Below are positions 15,535 through 24,004 of a stretch of 48,619 nt of DNA, piece after piece. Made by a program: the position numbers and the translations under genes. Location: the NCBI GenBank assembly GCA_033763655.1, contig JANRKD010000015.1, positions 1-48,619 on the forward strand, in the 5' to 3' direction. The DNA is from QFOX01 sp033763655 (GTDB lineage: Bacteria > Pseudomonadota > Alphaproteobacteria > Rickettsiales > UBA3002). The notes beneath the pieces were generated by a model. That model saw only the letters and a program-made list of their open reading frames with translations, ran no database searches and was not told where the DNA came from. Position 1 is the stretch's first letter. Each line of letters opens with the position of its first letter.

Positions 15535-16998
15535 TCAGCCACGCACGCCGTGGTCGGGCACTTCAATCGGTGCGGCGCGTGGCTTATCCGCCGGGGGCAA
15601 TGTCGGCACCAGTCCGCGCACACCCTGCTCCTGCGGCGCAGTCTGCGGGACGATGGGTTCCGCCTCCGGCGCATCACCGGCAGGACGCTTCTGCAACGCC
15701 TCTTTCAGCAATACCGCAAACAGCTCCTCAAACGTGGTCTGGCCGATTTTGAATGCACCGCCGCGCGCCCGCTCGATGGGAATCACCACATCCGTCAACT
15801 GCTCGACCGGCGTACCCGTCAGCAGCAGCAACAGCTGGTTGACCATCCCCTCATTGTTCTCGTTCAACAGGCCGTATTTGCGCATTTCCGCCAGGATAAA
15901 CGGCGCGTTGACAAAAGCGATATTCGCGCTACCCACCGGCAGGACATCGTCGGCATTCGCGGTGAAGCTGGCGGTTGCCTTGGCGCTCGCCTCCTTACTG
16001 GTGAGGCTGAACTGCGTGAGGGTCATCACCGATTCGGGCGACTGGATGCTCGCAATCGCCTCGGCATTTTTTGGCACCGCGCCTTCGTAGGTCGCGTCCA
16101 TGTCGAGCGTCACCGGCAGGTAGGGTGCCGCCGTATTGTCGGAAGTCACCGGCCCCGCCTTCAGCGCCGCATGCATGACGTTGAGTTTTTTATCGTTCAG
16201 CAGGTTGCTCCATTCGCCGGTAATCTGTGCGATTTTGATCGCCCCTTCCGGCGCGGCCTGCGGCGTGAGGACAATATCGCGCATATCCGCATTCACCCGG
16301 CCAAGACCGCTGGCATCAGCGGCGATGCTGCTGGTAAAGCCGCTGCCCTGCGCCATGGCCAGCGTCAGCGTTTCATAGACCGGCACCACCTGCGGCGTCG
16401 TATCCTCCTCGCCCTTGACCTGATGCTCGCGCAGGTAGGTCAATGCGATTTCGCTGGGCGACTGATATTTCATATCGGTGTACGGCACCCCATCGACGGT
16501 TTTGTGGCCGATGGTCAGGGTCAGCGGCAGATTGCTTTTTACCAGAAGCAGCGAAGTTTCCGGCGTTTCCATCCCCGCGAAATTGATCGGGTCGGGCAAC
16601 TGGACACGCAGCGCCGAAACATCCAGCACTTCGGGGTAAATTTCGAGGGTGGGGGTGGTGACGCGCAAGGCATCAATCGCCGGGGCCTGCCCTTCAGGGA
16701 CGGGAGAGCGCTCGCTCGGCTGGATGGTGAACACCGGATCATGCACCACCACATGCTTGGCCGCAAAACTGCCGACCACTTCCAGTTCGCCGTAGGTGAT
16801 TTCGATGTCGCGCCCCTGCGCTTTGCCGCTTTCTTTGACATGCGCGATAAAATCATCGAGATGCTGTTTGACGCGCGCCTTATCCAGCCCCGCGCGCGAG
16901 GCAAAGAACCCCACCACCGCAATAAACAGGATAATCCCGAGCAGCGGGATCAACACGCTGCGTTTTTTAGCGGGGGTAGCGGGGGTGGCGTCGGTCAT
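15535..16998 (-). CDS. membrane-anchored periplasmic protein of unknown function
   Basis: A 487-residue protein. A cytoplasmic head of about 14 residues is followed by one membrane segment (SVLIPLLGIILFIAVVGFFA, about 14-33). The rest should be periplasmic and alternates short beta-like segments, with repeated phrases such as VVGSFAAKHVVVHDP and LRVTTPTLEIYPEVLDV. A proline-rich tail (PRAAPIEVPDHGVRG) closes it. The build resembles the AsmA/DUF2125-like beta-rich proteins of alphaproteobacteria, but I cannot assign a family with certainty. It lies 25 bases after fdx and before pepF. Confidence 0.7.
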   Translation of the reverse strand: MTDATPATPAKKRSVLIPLLGIILFIAVVGFFASRAGLDKARVKQHLDDFIAHVKESGKAQGRDIEITYGELEVVGSFAAKHVVVHDPVFTIQPSERSPVPEGQAPAIDALRVTTPTLEIYPEVLDVSALRVQLPDPINFAGMETPETSLLLVKSNLPLTLTIGHKTVDGVPYTDMKYQSPSEIALTYLREHQVKGEEDTTPQVVPVYETLTLAMAQGSGFTSSIAADASGLGRVNADMRDIVLTPQAAPEGAIKIAQITGEWSNLLNDKKLNVMHAALKAGPVTSDNTAAPYLPVTLDMDATYEGAVPKNAEAIASIQSPESVMTLTQFSLTSKEASAKATASFTANADDVLPVGSANIAFVNAPFILAEMRKYGLLNENNEGMVNQLLLLLTGTPVEQLTDVVIPIERARGGAFKIGQTTFEELFAVLLKEALQKRPAGDAPEAEPIVPQTAPQEQGVRGLVPTLPPADKPRAAPIEVPDHGVRG

Positions 16999-17023
16999 AT
17001 CTCTCTCGTGGTTCAGGGGGTGG

Positions 17024-17362
17024 TTATTTCTTATCGACCTGCATGTTGCGGGTGGCAGAAGGCAGTGACACCTTCAGCCCCTCAAGGCTATCGTTAATCA
17101 TAATCTGGCAGCCCAGGCGCGAGGTGTGGGTCAGGCCGAACGCCAGATCCAGCATGTCCTCTTCGTCGTCGCTGGCTTTGGGCAACTGGCCGTAAAACGC
17201 CTCATCGACAATCACATGGCAGGTCGAGCAGGCGAGCGAGCCTTCGCACGCGCCTTCGAGCGGCACGCCGTTTTTATGCGCCACTTCGAGCAGGGAAATG
17301 CCGTTTGGCGCCTCGACTTCTTTTTGCGTTCCGTCGTTCAGGATAAAAGTAATTTTCGTCAT
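17024..17362 (-). CDS. fdx: [2Fe-2S] ferredoxin of the isc system
   Basis: A 112-residue adrenodoxin-type ferredoxin that supplies electrons for cluster assembly on IscU. The four ligands are seen in CEGSLACSTC (spacing C-x5-C-x2-C) and the later GCQIM. The acidic ASDDEEDMLD stretch is the partner-binding region typical of the Isc ferredoxin. It follows hscA by 23 bases, the standard order hscB-hscA-fdx. Confidence 0.96.
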   Translation of the reverse strand: MTKITFILNDGTQKEVEAPNGISLLEVAHKNGVPLEGACEGSLACSTCHVIVDEAFYGQLPKASDDEEDMLDLAFGLTHTSRLGCQIMINDSLEGLKVSLPSATRNMQVDKK

Positions 17363-17385
17363 TGTTCCTACTCGATTGTTATTTT

Positions 17386-19236
17386 TTACTGCACTTCATC
17401 GACCCGTTTGCCCGAGAGGGCGCCCGCAATCGCCGCATTCATGCGCCGCTCGGCGAACGGCCCGACCAGTGCACTCAACTGCTGCACTTCGTGGTCGATC
17501 CGCTCGCGGTTGCTACCCGCCAGTATTTCCTTCAGCCGCGCAATCTGGCCATGAATCATCGCCTCTTCGCCCGGTTTCAGCAGGTCTGCACCCGCTGCCA
17601 TCGCCGATAGCACATCGGCAAGCGCCCGTTCGCCCTCAACCCGCGCCTCGATCAGCAGCCGCTCGCTGATGTCGGCGCGTGCGTGTTGCATGCTCTCGCC
17701 AAGCATACGTTCGATTTCCTCGAAGGCAAGGCCGTAAGAAGGTTTCACTTCGACCTTTTGCTCAACGCCGCAGGTGAGTTCCTTTGCCGCCACAGTCAGC
17801 AGGCCATCGGCATCGATCATGAACCTGATTTCGATGCGCGCTGCGCCCGCCACCATCGGCGGGATGCCACGCAGGGTGAATTCGGCCAGCGAGCGGCAAT
17901 CGCCGGATTTCTCGCGCTCGCCCTGCACGACGTGGATTTTCATCGCCGTCTGGCCATCCTGATAGGTGGTGAACTCCTGCACCACGGCGGCCGGGATCGG
18001 CGTGTTGCGGTAAATTACTTTTTCGACAATCCCGCCCATGGTTTCAAGGCCGAGCGACAGCGGCGTCACATCGAGCAGCAGCGTGTCCGAGCCTTTGGTC
18101 AGGGCCTCAGCCTGTAGCGCCGCACCCATCGCCACCACGAGGTCAGGGTCGATGCTGCCAAGCGGCGCCTTGCCGAAAAACCCCTCCAGCATGCGCACCA
18201 CCAGCGGGATGCGCGTCGAGCCGCCGACCATCACCACGCCGGTGACGGCATGGGCGGTCAGCCCGGCATCGTGCAGCGCCGCCTCGCAGCAGGCGATTGT
18301 GCGGGCGATAAGCGGCTCCATCAGCCGTTCGAGCATGGCGACATCGAGCGGGAGATGCACTCCCTCCCACACCAGATCAACGCTACCTTGTGCGCTCAGC
18401 TGCTCTTTCGCCGCGCGGGCGAGCGACAGCAGCTCCCCCACTTGCGACGGGCTCAGGCTATGGGCCTGCGTTTCCGCTTTTTCGAGCATACGCGCGGCAA
18501 TCGCCTGGTCGATGTCATCGCCCCCGAGCTGCGTATCGCCCGCCGTGGCGAGCACCTGAAATACGCCGCTTTCGAGCTTTAATATCGACACATCGAACGT
18601 GCCGCCGCCGAAATCATAAATCACAAACACGCCCTGCGCCTGCGCATCCAGCCCATAGGCGAGCGCGGCAGCCGTCGGTTCGTTCATCAGGCGCAGCACC
18701 TCAAGTCCGGCGAGGCGTGCGGCATCGCGGGTGGCAGCGCGCGCCGCATCGTCGAAATAGGCGGGCACGGTAATCACCGCCCGTGTCACTTCGCGCCCCA
18801 GTGAATCAGTGGCCATTTCTTTCAGGTGACGCAGAATATCGGCCGAAATCTCCACCGGTGTCAGCGTTCGCCCGCCCGCCTTCACCCGTACCACGCCGCC
18901 GCCCGACGCATCGAGCGTATAGGCGCGCTGCCCGGCCACATCCGCCACATCCTGCGTCGATTTGCCCATGAGGCGCTTAATGGAAGCCACCACACCCGGC
19001 TCGCCCTGCGCATACGCACGCTGCGCCGCGTGCCCGACCCGCGTCGCCGTCCCCGCATATTGCACCATCGAGGGAATAATCGCCTGCCCATCTGCGTCGT
19101 GGATAGCCTCGGCCACCCCGGCGGAGGCGATAGCCACCACGCTGTGTGTCGTGCCAAGATCGATGCCGATGGCCGCCGTATCCGCATGCGGCAACGGGCT
19201 TTGCCCCGGTTCATAAATCTGGATAAGATTAACCAT
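17386..19236 (-). CDS. hscA: Fe-S chaperone HscA (Hsp70 family)
   Basis: A 616-residue specialised Hsp70 that, with HscB, releases clusters from IscU. Seen: the ATPase start AAIGIDLGTTHSVVAIA, VITVPAYFDDAARAATRDAA, LMNEPTAAALAYGL, the second phosphate loop YDFGGGTFDVSIL, VVMVGGSTRIPLV and the linker DVTPLSLGLETMGG. It lacks the long acidic C-terminal tail of DnaK, as expected for HscA. The start overlaps the hscB stop by 8 bases. Its binding motif LPPVK is present in the IscU of this window. Confidence 0.97.
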   Translation of the reverse strand: MVNLIQIYEPGQSPLPHADTAAIGIDLGTTHSVVAIASAGVAEAIHDADGQAIIPSMVQYAGTATRVGHAAQRAYAQGEPGVVASIKRLMGKSTQDVADVAGQRAYTLDASGGGVVRVKAGGRTLTPVEISADILRHLKEMATDSLGREVTRAVITVPAYFDDAARAATRDAARLAGLEVLRLMNEPTAAALAYGLDAQAQGVFVIYDFGGGTFDVSILKLESGVFQVLATAGDTQLGGDDIDQAIAARMLEKAETQAHSLSPSQVGELLSLARAAKEQLSAQGSVDLVWEGVHLPLDVAMLERLMEPLIARTIACCEAALHDAGLTAHAVTGVVMVGGSTRIPLVVRMLEGFFGKAPLGSIDPDLVVAMGAALQAEALTKGSDTLLLDVTPLSLGLETMGGIVEKVIYRNTPIPAAVVQEFTTYQDGQTAMKIHVVQGEREKSGDCRSLAEFTLRGIPPMVAGAARIEIRFMIDADGLLTVAAKELTCGVEQKVEVKPSYGLAFEEIERMLGESMQHARADISERLLIEARVEGERALADVLSAMAAGADLLKPGEEAMIHGQIARLKEILAGSNRERIDHEVQQLSALVGPFAERRMNAAIAGALSGKRVDEVQ

Positions 19237-19744
19237 GCGCCGCCTTCAATCGATAAATGAGCATATGGGCTTCTTCCATCGCCTTGCCAAGGTATTGGAG
19301 GCGGATAGTTTCGTGGGTCGCAGCGGCATAATCCGCCGTCGCGAACGCCGCTGCGAGCGCTTTTTCGTTGGCCACAGCCATACCCCTGATTTCCCCGACA
19401 ATCGCGGCAAGCGACGCGCCGTCGCCGCCATGTTCAAAGATGCGTTCGCGCAGCTCCATCATTTCCGCGAGAATCTCAGGCACCACCACCGCATCATCCG
19501 CCAGCGCGGCGATGCCCTGCAATGTAAGCAGATGCTCCGCACGCGTCAGCGGATTTTTCAGGGTTTCATAGGCATCGTTGACCTGCTGCGAACGGGTGAT
19601 GGCCGCCATGCGTTCGGCCTCGCCCTTGCCGATAAATCGATCGGGGTGGGTGGCGCGCTGGGCGGCAAAATAAGCCTGTTCCAGCGCTTTCAGGTTCAGA
19701 CTGAAACCGGCGGGAAGGCCCAGAATCTCGAAATAACTCATCAT
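19229..19744 (-). CDS. hscB: Fe-S co-chaperone HscB
   Basis: A 171-residue J-protein. The J domain occupies roughly residues 1-75 with the HPD motif in RATHPDRF and EAYFAAQ-like helices before it; a helical IscU-binding domain follows. It delivers IscU to HscA and stimulates its ATPase. It begins the hscB-hscA-fdx unit, 38 bases downstream of the dipeptidase gene. Confidence 0.95.
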   Translation of the reverse strand: MMSYFEILGLPAGFSLNLKALEQAYFAAQRATHPDRFIGKGEAERMAAITRSQQVNDAYETLKNPLTRAEHLLTLQGIAALADDAVVVPEILAEMMELRERIFEHGGDGASLAAIVGEIRGMAVANEKALAAAFATADYAAATHETIRLQYLGKAMEEAHMLIYRLKAAHG

Positions 19745-19782
19745 GCGCGCGTATTAGGCCAGTTTGGGTGGCGTGTCTAGCG

Positions 19783-20346
19783 CTAAGCCATGACAGGCGC
19801 GGGTGCATCCGCATCGGCATAAAGCGGATAGAGGGCGCGGGCGTTAAACAACTGATAATGCCACCACTCGTTGCGGTAGAAATCCCAACCTGCGCTGGTC
19901 ATGATACCCATCAGCAGCAGGCGGTTGCGCTGCGCTTGCGCATGGATTTCGAGGTTGCCGTGGTGCGAACGCGGGTGGAAAGCATCGAACGCCGTGCCCA
20001 TATCAAGCGGCGTGAAATCCCACCGGCACAGCACGAGATCCACCGCCACCCCGCGCGAGTGGGGCGAGCCTTTGGCCGGGTCGGCAAGGAAATGCGGGTC
20101 GGGCGTGTGCGCCCACAATTTCCACTGCGCTTCGGTCGGGCGGAACGCATCGTAAATAATGAAGCGGTAGCCCTGCGTTTTTGCCAGCGTCACCGCCGTT
20201 TGCAGCATTTCCGCCGCCGCGCGGTGCAGGTAGCAGCGTGCATCCGCGCGGTAGACGGGCTTGCCGGTGAAATTATCGGCCGTGGCGTATTTCAGCTCGA
20301 TGCGCACGTCGTGCGACGCCGGGGTGATTTCAACTAGTGACACCAC
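19783..20346 (-). CDS. D-Ala-D-Ala dipeptidase (VanX/DdpX, M15D)
   Basis: A 187-residue zinc dipeptidase. The M15 signature is clear: the zinc histidine and aspartate in SPHSRGVAVDLVL (about residues 92-104) and the catalytic EWWHYQ near residue 160, with YDAFRPTEAQWKLW before them. It has no signal peptide, so it probably acts in the cytoplasm on D-Ala-D-Ala from recycled peptidoglycan rather than giving glycopeptide resistance, since no vanHA partners are present. The start overlaps the upstream acyltransferase by 17 bases. Confidence 0.9.
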   Translation of the reverse strand: MVSLVEITPASHDVRIELKYATADNFTGKPVYRADARCYLHRAAAEMLQTAVTLAKTQGYRFIIYDAFRPTEAQWKLWAHTPDPHFLADPAKGSPHSRGVAVDLVLCRWDFTPLDMGTAFDAFHPRSHHGNLEIHAQAQRNRLLLMGIMTSAGWDFYRNEWWHYQLFNARALYPLYADADAPAPVMA

Positions 20347-21133
20347 GATCCTCCAGCGCCTTCATCAGCCCCACACGGATAACGGTTTCGCAGGCCTTGG
20401 CCAGTTTTTTGCGGTCGTCATACTGCTGCATCTGCTCGACCGCGTAGCAGGTGACATGCACCGAAACGCTCGGGAACTTCAGCAGCCGCCAGAAATGCGT
20501 GGCAAAGCTCGCCTCGCCGATCCACGCCACCTGCTCGCGCGTCGCGGCACTCAGGGGCATATCGCCAATGTGGGTGTAAGCCAAGGTCAGTGGCTGTAGC
20601 GGCAGGTTATGCTCCTCGGCCAGGTTCAAAAAACCGCTTTTGAACGGCATCACATGGAAGCCGTCGCCCGTCGTACCTTCGGGAAACAGCACCAGCACCT
20701 TGCCCGAGTTCAGCCGTGCGCTCATTTCCGCCTGCGCCCGTTGCATATCCGTCGGGCGGCGCTCGATAAACACGCAATCGGCCAGCACGCAGAAAAAGCC
20801 GATGATGGGCCAACTGCGGATTTCAAGCTTCGGGGTGAAGGAAAGCGGCACCATCGCGCCGAGCACGACAATGTCGAGGTAGCTGGAATGGTTCGCCACC
20901 AGCATCAGCGGGCGCAGGGCGCTCACTTTCCCCTCAACCGTGGTGCGCACCCCGGCGATGCGGCCAATCAGGTAGTAATATCCGCGCACCAGCCGGGCAC
21001 GCCAGCCCTCCAGCGCGAGGCCCCACAACAGCAGCACCGGCAGGAACAGCACCGCCGTCAACGCGACCATCAGCAGGCAGCGGATTAGCGCACGCAGGGC
21101 GGAACTCGCAGGCATCGGGGTGGGGTGAAGCAT
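20330..21133 (-). CDS. olsA: lyso-ornithine lipid / lysophosphatidate acyltransferase (OlsA/PlsC family)
   Basis: A 267-residue membrane acyltransferase. An N-terminal membrane segment (about residues 16-37) is followed by the catalytic NHSSYLDIV (HX4D motif, about residue 82) and the acyl-acceptor motif LFPEGTTGDG. Family membership alone would allow PlsC; the gene 6 bases upstream encodes OlsB, and olsB-olsA pairs make ornithine lipid in alphaproteobacteria, so OlsA is preferred. The symbol rests on context. Confidence 0.82.
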   Translation of the reverse strand: MLHPTPMPASSALRALIRCLLMVALTAVLFLPVLLLWGLALEGWRARLVRGYYYLIGRIAGVRTTVEGKVSALRPLMLVANHSSYLDIVVLGAMVPLSFTPKLEIRSWPIIGFFCVLADCVFIERRPTDMQRAQAEMSARLNSGKVLVLFPEGTTGDGFHVMPFKSGFLNLAEEHNLPLQPLTLAYTHIGDMPLSAATREQVAWIGEASFATHFWRLLKFPSVSVHVTCYAVEQMQQYDDRKKLAKACETVIRVGLMKALEDRGVTS

Positions 21134-21139
21134 GGGGCG

Positions 21140-21925
21140 CTACTCGGGCAGGTAACGCTGGACGTAGCGTTCCTGCATGCTCGCAGTCTGCACTATAATG
21201 GAAACGTCGCAGGTGTTGAAAGCGTAATCGAGCACCGCGCCATCGCCCACCATGCCGTTCAGCCGCAGGTAGCCCTTAATCAGCGGCGGCAGCACACTGA
21301 TGGCGGCACGCGGCACCACCGCCTCTTTGGGCATCAGGTTCATATCGACATAATGCGCGGGCAGGGCTTTCGGGCGAATCTCCGCCGGGGCGAGATGGTA
21401 ATGGTAGAGATACGACAGCGCGTGAATATGCTCCTTCACGTTGACGCCGTGGAAGCTGGCGCAACCAAACATCAGCCCGATTTTTTTGGCGACGATAAAC
21501 GCCCCGATGCCCTGCCATAGCATCTGGATCACCGGGCGCGTGCGGTATTGCTGCTCGACGCAGGAGCGTCCCAGTTCCATCAGCTCAAGCGAGCTGGCCT
21601 TGGCGGCGCTGATGTCGTATTCCGTTTCGGTGTAGAAACTGCCAACCAGCGGCATGTTAGTGCGCGTCAGCAGGCGGTAGGTGCCGACCACGCGCGCGTC
21701 GCCCACGCGGTTATTATCGACCACGATGAGGTGGTAACATGCCTCGTCGAACATATCGAAATCGCGCTTCTGCTGCTGCACCGCAAGGTTGGCCACCGCG
21801 CCCATTTCCTCGCAAAAAATGCGGTAGCGCAGGCGTTGCGCCGCATGCACGTCGGCTTCGTTCTCAGCCAGACGCAAGGTGAGGTTCCCGGCGTGAATCG
21901 GCTCGAATACCTGTTCGAATAACAT
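21140..21925 (-). CDS. olsB: L-ornithine N-alpha-acyltransferase (OlsB-like, GNAT fold)
   Basis: A 261-residue protein that would attach a 3-hydroxyacyl chain from acyl-ACP to ornithine, the first step of ornithine lipid synthesis. Seen: LRYRIFCEEMGA near residue 33, the central ELGRSCVEQQYR, FIVAKKIGLMFGCASFHGV, and the C-terminal LPPLIKGYLRLNGMVGDGAV followed by FNTCDVSIIV, which is the mark of the OlsB/COG3176 group. ATG 21925 starts the homologous part and lies 10 bases after the fur stop, so fur and olsB may share a transcript. Confidence 0.87.
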   Translation of the reverse strand: MLFEQVFEPIHAGNLTLRLAENEADVHAAQRLRYRIFCEEMGAVANLAVQQQKRDFDMFDEACYHLIVVDNNRVGDARVVGTYRLLTRTNMPLVGSFYTETEYDISAAKASSLELMELGRSCVEQQYRTRPVIQMLWQGIGAFIVAKKIGLMFGCASFHGVNVKEHIHALSYLYHYHLAPAEIRPKALPAHYVDMNLMPKEAVVPRAAISVLPPLIKGYLRLNGMVGDGAVLDYAFNTCDVSIIVQTASMQERYVQRYLPE

Positions 21926-21935
21926 GCGGCAGGCC

Positions 21936-22355
21936 TCACTTTTTCTTTGGTTCAAGCGGCAGACAAAATAATTCCAGCCGGTGATCGACCAGCTGGTAGC
22001 CAAGCTCGCGAGCGATTTTTTCCTGCAGCCGTTCAATCTCGCGGTTGCTGAATTCGACCACCTTGCCGCTGCGCAGATCAATCAGGTGGTCGTGGTGCTC
22101 CTCGGGCATTTCCTCGTAGCGGGCGCGGCCATCGCCGAAATCATGCCGCTCGATGATGTGCGCATCCTCGAACAGCTTGACGGTGCGGTAAACCGTCGCA
22201 ATGCTGATATGCGAATCAATCGCCACCGCCCGCGCGTAGAGCGCCTCAACATCCGGGTGGTCGTCCGCATCCGAAAGCACCCGCGCGATGACCCGCCGCT
22301 GCTCGGTCATTTTCAGGCCTTTTTCGATGCATTTTTTCTCAAGGATACTCGTCAT
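21936..22355 (-). CDS. fur: Fur-family regulator (alphaproteobacterial Fur/Mur type)
   Basis: A 139-residue winged-helix metal sensor. Seen: KMTEQRRVIARVL in the DNA-binding half, SIATVYRTVKLFED (recognition helix), and the metal site EEHHDHLIDLRSGKVVEF. The CxxC of classical Fur is replaced (LIDLRSG), which is normal in rhizobial Fur/Mur, some of which sense manganese. It ends ELFCLPLEPKKK. ATG 22355 is used; an in-frame start 48 bases upstream would add residues not seen in the family. First gene of the fur-olsB-olsA-ddpX run. Confidence 0.92.
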   Translation of the reverse strand: MTSILEKKCIEKGLKMTEQRRVIARVLSDADDHPDVEALYARAVAIDSHISIATVYRTVKLFEDAHIIERHDFGDGRARYEEMPEEHHDHLIDLRSGKVVEFSNREIERLQEKIARELGYQLVDHRLELFCLPLEPKKK

Positions 22356-22420
22356 AAGGGCGCGACCATAGCCCCAGTCTTCGCCTAAGCGCAAGCATTT
22401 CAAGCAAATTACCCCATAAC

Positions 22421-22449
22421 TTGACCGGAAGGCTCAAATAGGCTAATGG
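22421..22449 (+). promoter_or_regulatory. candidate mucR promoter in an AT-rich leader
   Basis: TTGACC (22421-22426), a 17-base spacer and TAATGG (22444-22449). The following 75 bases are strikingly AT-rich for this genome (ATTTAAATAACAACAAG and on) and include GAACAAACGTTC. MucR/Ros proteins bind AT-rich DNA and often repress their own genes, so an autoregulatory site here is a reasonable inference. Confidence 0.4.
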
Positions 22450-22525
22450 TAATTTAAATAACAACAAGAATAATGAACAAACGTTCAAATCAATCGGCAA
22501 CCCTGTTGAAGCAAAGGCACCCCTC

Positions 22526-23056
22526 ATGAAAAATAAATCCGCAAAACTCGCACTGGCGAGCAGCCTGCCCCGTGAAAACCAGACAGCCTCCTCGGTTGCC
22601 CATGATACGCTGGTGGCGGCCACTTCGCAGATTGTCAGCGCCTACATCATCAACCGTGGCAATGAATCCATCAACCTCAACGCCTTGACGGCGGATGTGT
22701 ATGCCACCCTGTGCAGCCTTTGTCAGGAGCGCAGCGCCCGCCCCACCCGCGTCACGGCGGAAGGCACGACCCGCAAACCTGTCGTCAGCGTCGAGGAATC
22801 AGTGCAGGCGGATTACCTCGTCTGCCTCGAAGATGGCAAGCGGGTCAAAATGCTCAAACGCCACCTGAAAACGGCTTACAACATGAGCCCCGATCAATAC
22901 CGCGCGCGCTGGGATTTGCCCGCAACCTACCCGATGGTTGCGCCGAATTACGCCAAAGTGCGCAGCCAGCTCGCCAAGCAGATTGGCCTCGGCCAACGCA
23001 ACAGCCTGCCGGCAGTAAGAAAACGCATGGACACCGCCGCAAACACGCTGCGCTAA
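22526..23056 (+). CDS. mucR: MucR/Ros-family transcriptional regulator
   Basis: A 176-residue regulator of a family typical of alphaproteobacteria, where it controls surface polysaccharide, motility and the cell cycle. Seen: TSQIVSAYIINRG, the central VSVEESVQADYLVCLEDGK, the helix LKRHLKTAYNMSPDQYRARW and the strongly conserved LPATYPMVAPNYAKVRSQLA ending in GLGQR. The Ros zinc-finger ligands are only partly kept (one cysteine in VCLEDG and one histidine in KRHL). An N-terminal tail of about 30 residues is unique. Its stop overlaps the convergent nadC stop by 3 bases. Confidence 0.93.
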   Translation: MKNKSAKLALASSLPRENQTASSVAHDTLVAATSQIVSAYIINRGNESINLNALTADVYATLCSLCQERSARPTRVTAEGTTRKPVVSVEESVQADYLVCLEDGKRVKMLKRHLKTAYNMSPDQYRARWDLPATYPMVAPNYAKVRSQLAKQIGLGQRNSLPAVRKRMDTAANTLR

Positions 23057-23979
23057 GCCTCATCCAGCCCAATATCTACCGCCACGGCGGAATGGGTGAG
23101 TTTACCCACCGAAATGAAATCAACGCCCGTTTGCGCGATGGCCCGCACGGTTTGCAGGCTTACGTTTCCGCTGGCCTCGGTTTTCACTGCCTGCCCTGTT
23201 GCGGCGTTGTGGGCAGCGACGGCGGCGACGGCGGCACATAGCTGCGCGTTGCTCATATTGTCGAGCAGCACACTATCCACCCCGGCGGCCAGCGCCTCCT
23301 CCAGCTGCGCGAGTGTATCGCACTCAACTTCGATGAGACTTCTATAATCACCCCGCCTCATGTCGCTATTCGTCTGTTCAAAGGAAGATGGACTCCGCAA
23401 TAAATGCGGGGTGACAGTCCGGAGATACTCCCGCGCCGCGCGCACCGCCGCCGTCACGCCTCCGGCGACGGCGATGTGGTTATCCTTGATGAGCACCGCG
23501 TCATACAATCCCATGCGGTGATTCACGCCGCCGCCGCAGGTGACGGCATATTTCTGCGCATGACGCATCCCCGGCACGGTTTTGCGCGTATCGAGAATTT
23601 TGGCCTGCGTGCCCACGACCGCTGCCACATAATGCTGCGTCAGCGTTGCCACACCCGAAAGCTGCTGCACCAGGTTCAGCGCCACCCGCTCGCCCGCCAG
23701 CAGCGCCCGCGCCGGGCCTGACAGCGTGGCAAGCCGGGTGCCTGCAGGCAGCTTTTCGCCTTCCGCCGCATGGATGTCAACCCGCACCGTTGCATCCACC
23801 ATCGCGAAGAGTTCAGGCAGGAACACCAGTCCGCACACGACCATTTCCTGCCGCGCATGCATGGCGAATACTGCCTGCATCCCGGCGGGGATGGTGGCAT
23901 TGCCGGTGAGGTCGCCGCTGCCGATATCTTCGGTCAGTGCCGTTCTTAGCAATGCGGTGATGTCGATCGGTGATTGCAT
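23053..23979 (-). CDS. nadC: quinolinate phosphoribosyltransferase with in-frame repeat insertion
   Basis: A 308-residue enzyme that makes nicotinate mononucleotide from quinolinate and PRPP in NAD synthesis. Seen: LTEDIGSGDLTGNATI, NLVQQLSGVATLT, the active-site ILDTRKTVPGMRHAQKYAV, GGGVNHRMGLYDAVLIKDNHI, VDSVLLDNMS and TEASGNVSLQTVRAIAQTGVD. It is about 28 residues longer than usual. The excess lies between AVRAAREYL and LIEVECDTLAQLEEA and is encoded by a palindromic repeat (23341-23424) that keeps the frame open. No nadA or nadB lies nearby. Confidence 0.94.
   Translation of the reverse strand: MQSPIDITALLRTALTEDIGSGDLTGNATIPAGMQAVFAMHARQEMVVCGLVFLPELFAMVDATVRVDIHAAEGEKLPAGTRLATLSGPARALLAGERVALNLVQQLSGVATLTQHYVAAVVGTQAKILDTRKTVPGMRHAQKYAVTCGGGVNHRMGLYDAVLIKDNHIAVAGGVTAAVRAAREYLRTVTPHLLRSPSSFEQTNSDMRRGDYRSLIEVECDTLAQLEEALAAGVDSVLLDNMSNAQLCAAVAAVAAHNAATGQAVKTEASGNVSLQTVRAIAQTGVDFISVGKLTHSAVAVDIGLDEA
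23341..23424. repeat. palindromic repeat inserted in frame within nadC
   Basis: On the plus strand the sequence runs from TATAATCACCCCGC to ATGCGGGGTGACAGTCC. The right part (AAGATGGACTCCGCAATAAA and on to GGGGTGACAG) is nearly the same as 34829-34860, and the ends are inverted (TCACCCCGC / GCGGGGTGA). It encodes about 28 extra residues (TVTPHLLRSPSSFEQTNSDM and following) in a loop between conserved NadC blocks. Confidence 0.8.
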
Positions 23980-24004
23980 GAGCAGTATACTTTCTCTATG
24001 TAAT

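Noticed and set aside
14255..17097. Very long open frames on the plus strand opposite pepF and the 15535-16998 gene
   Set aside because: They are rich in arginine, histidine and glutamine with no domain signatures, while the minus-strand frames carry a clear zinc peptidase and a coherent membrane protein. Long antisense frames are expected at this GC content.
19783..20346. Vancomycin-resistance cluster
   Set aside because: The VanX-type enzyme stands without vanH or vanA homologues and next to lipid and Fe-S genes; a wall-recycling role is more likely.
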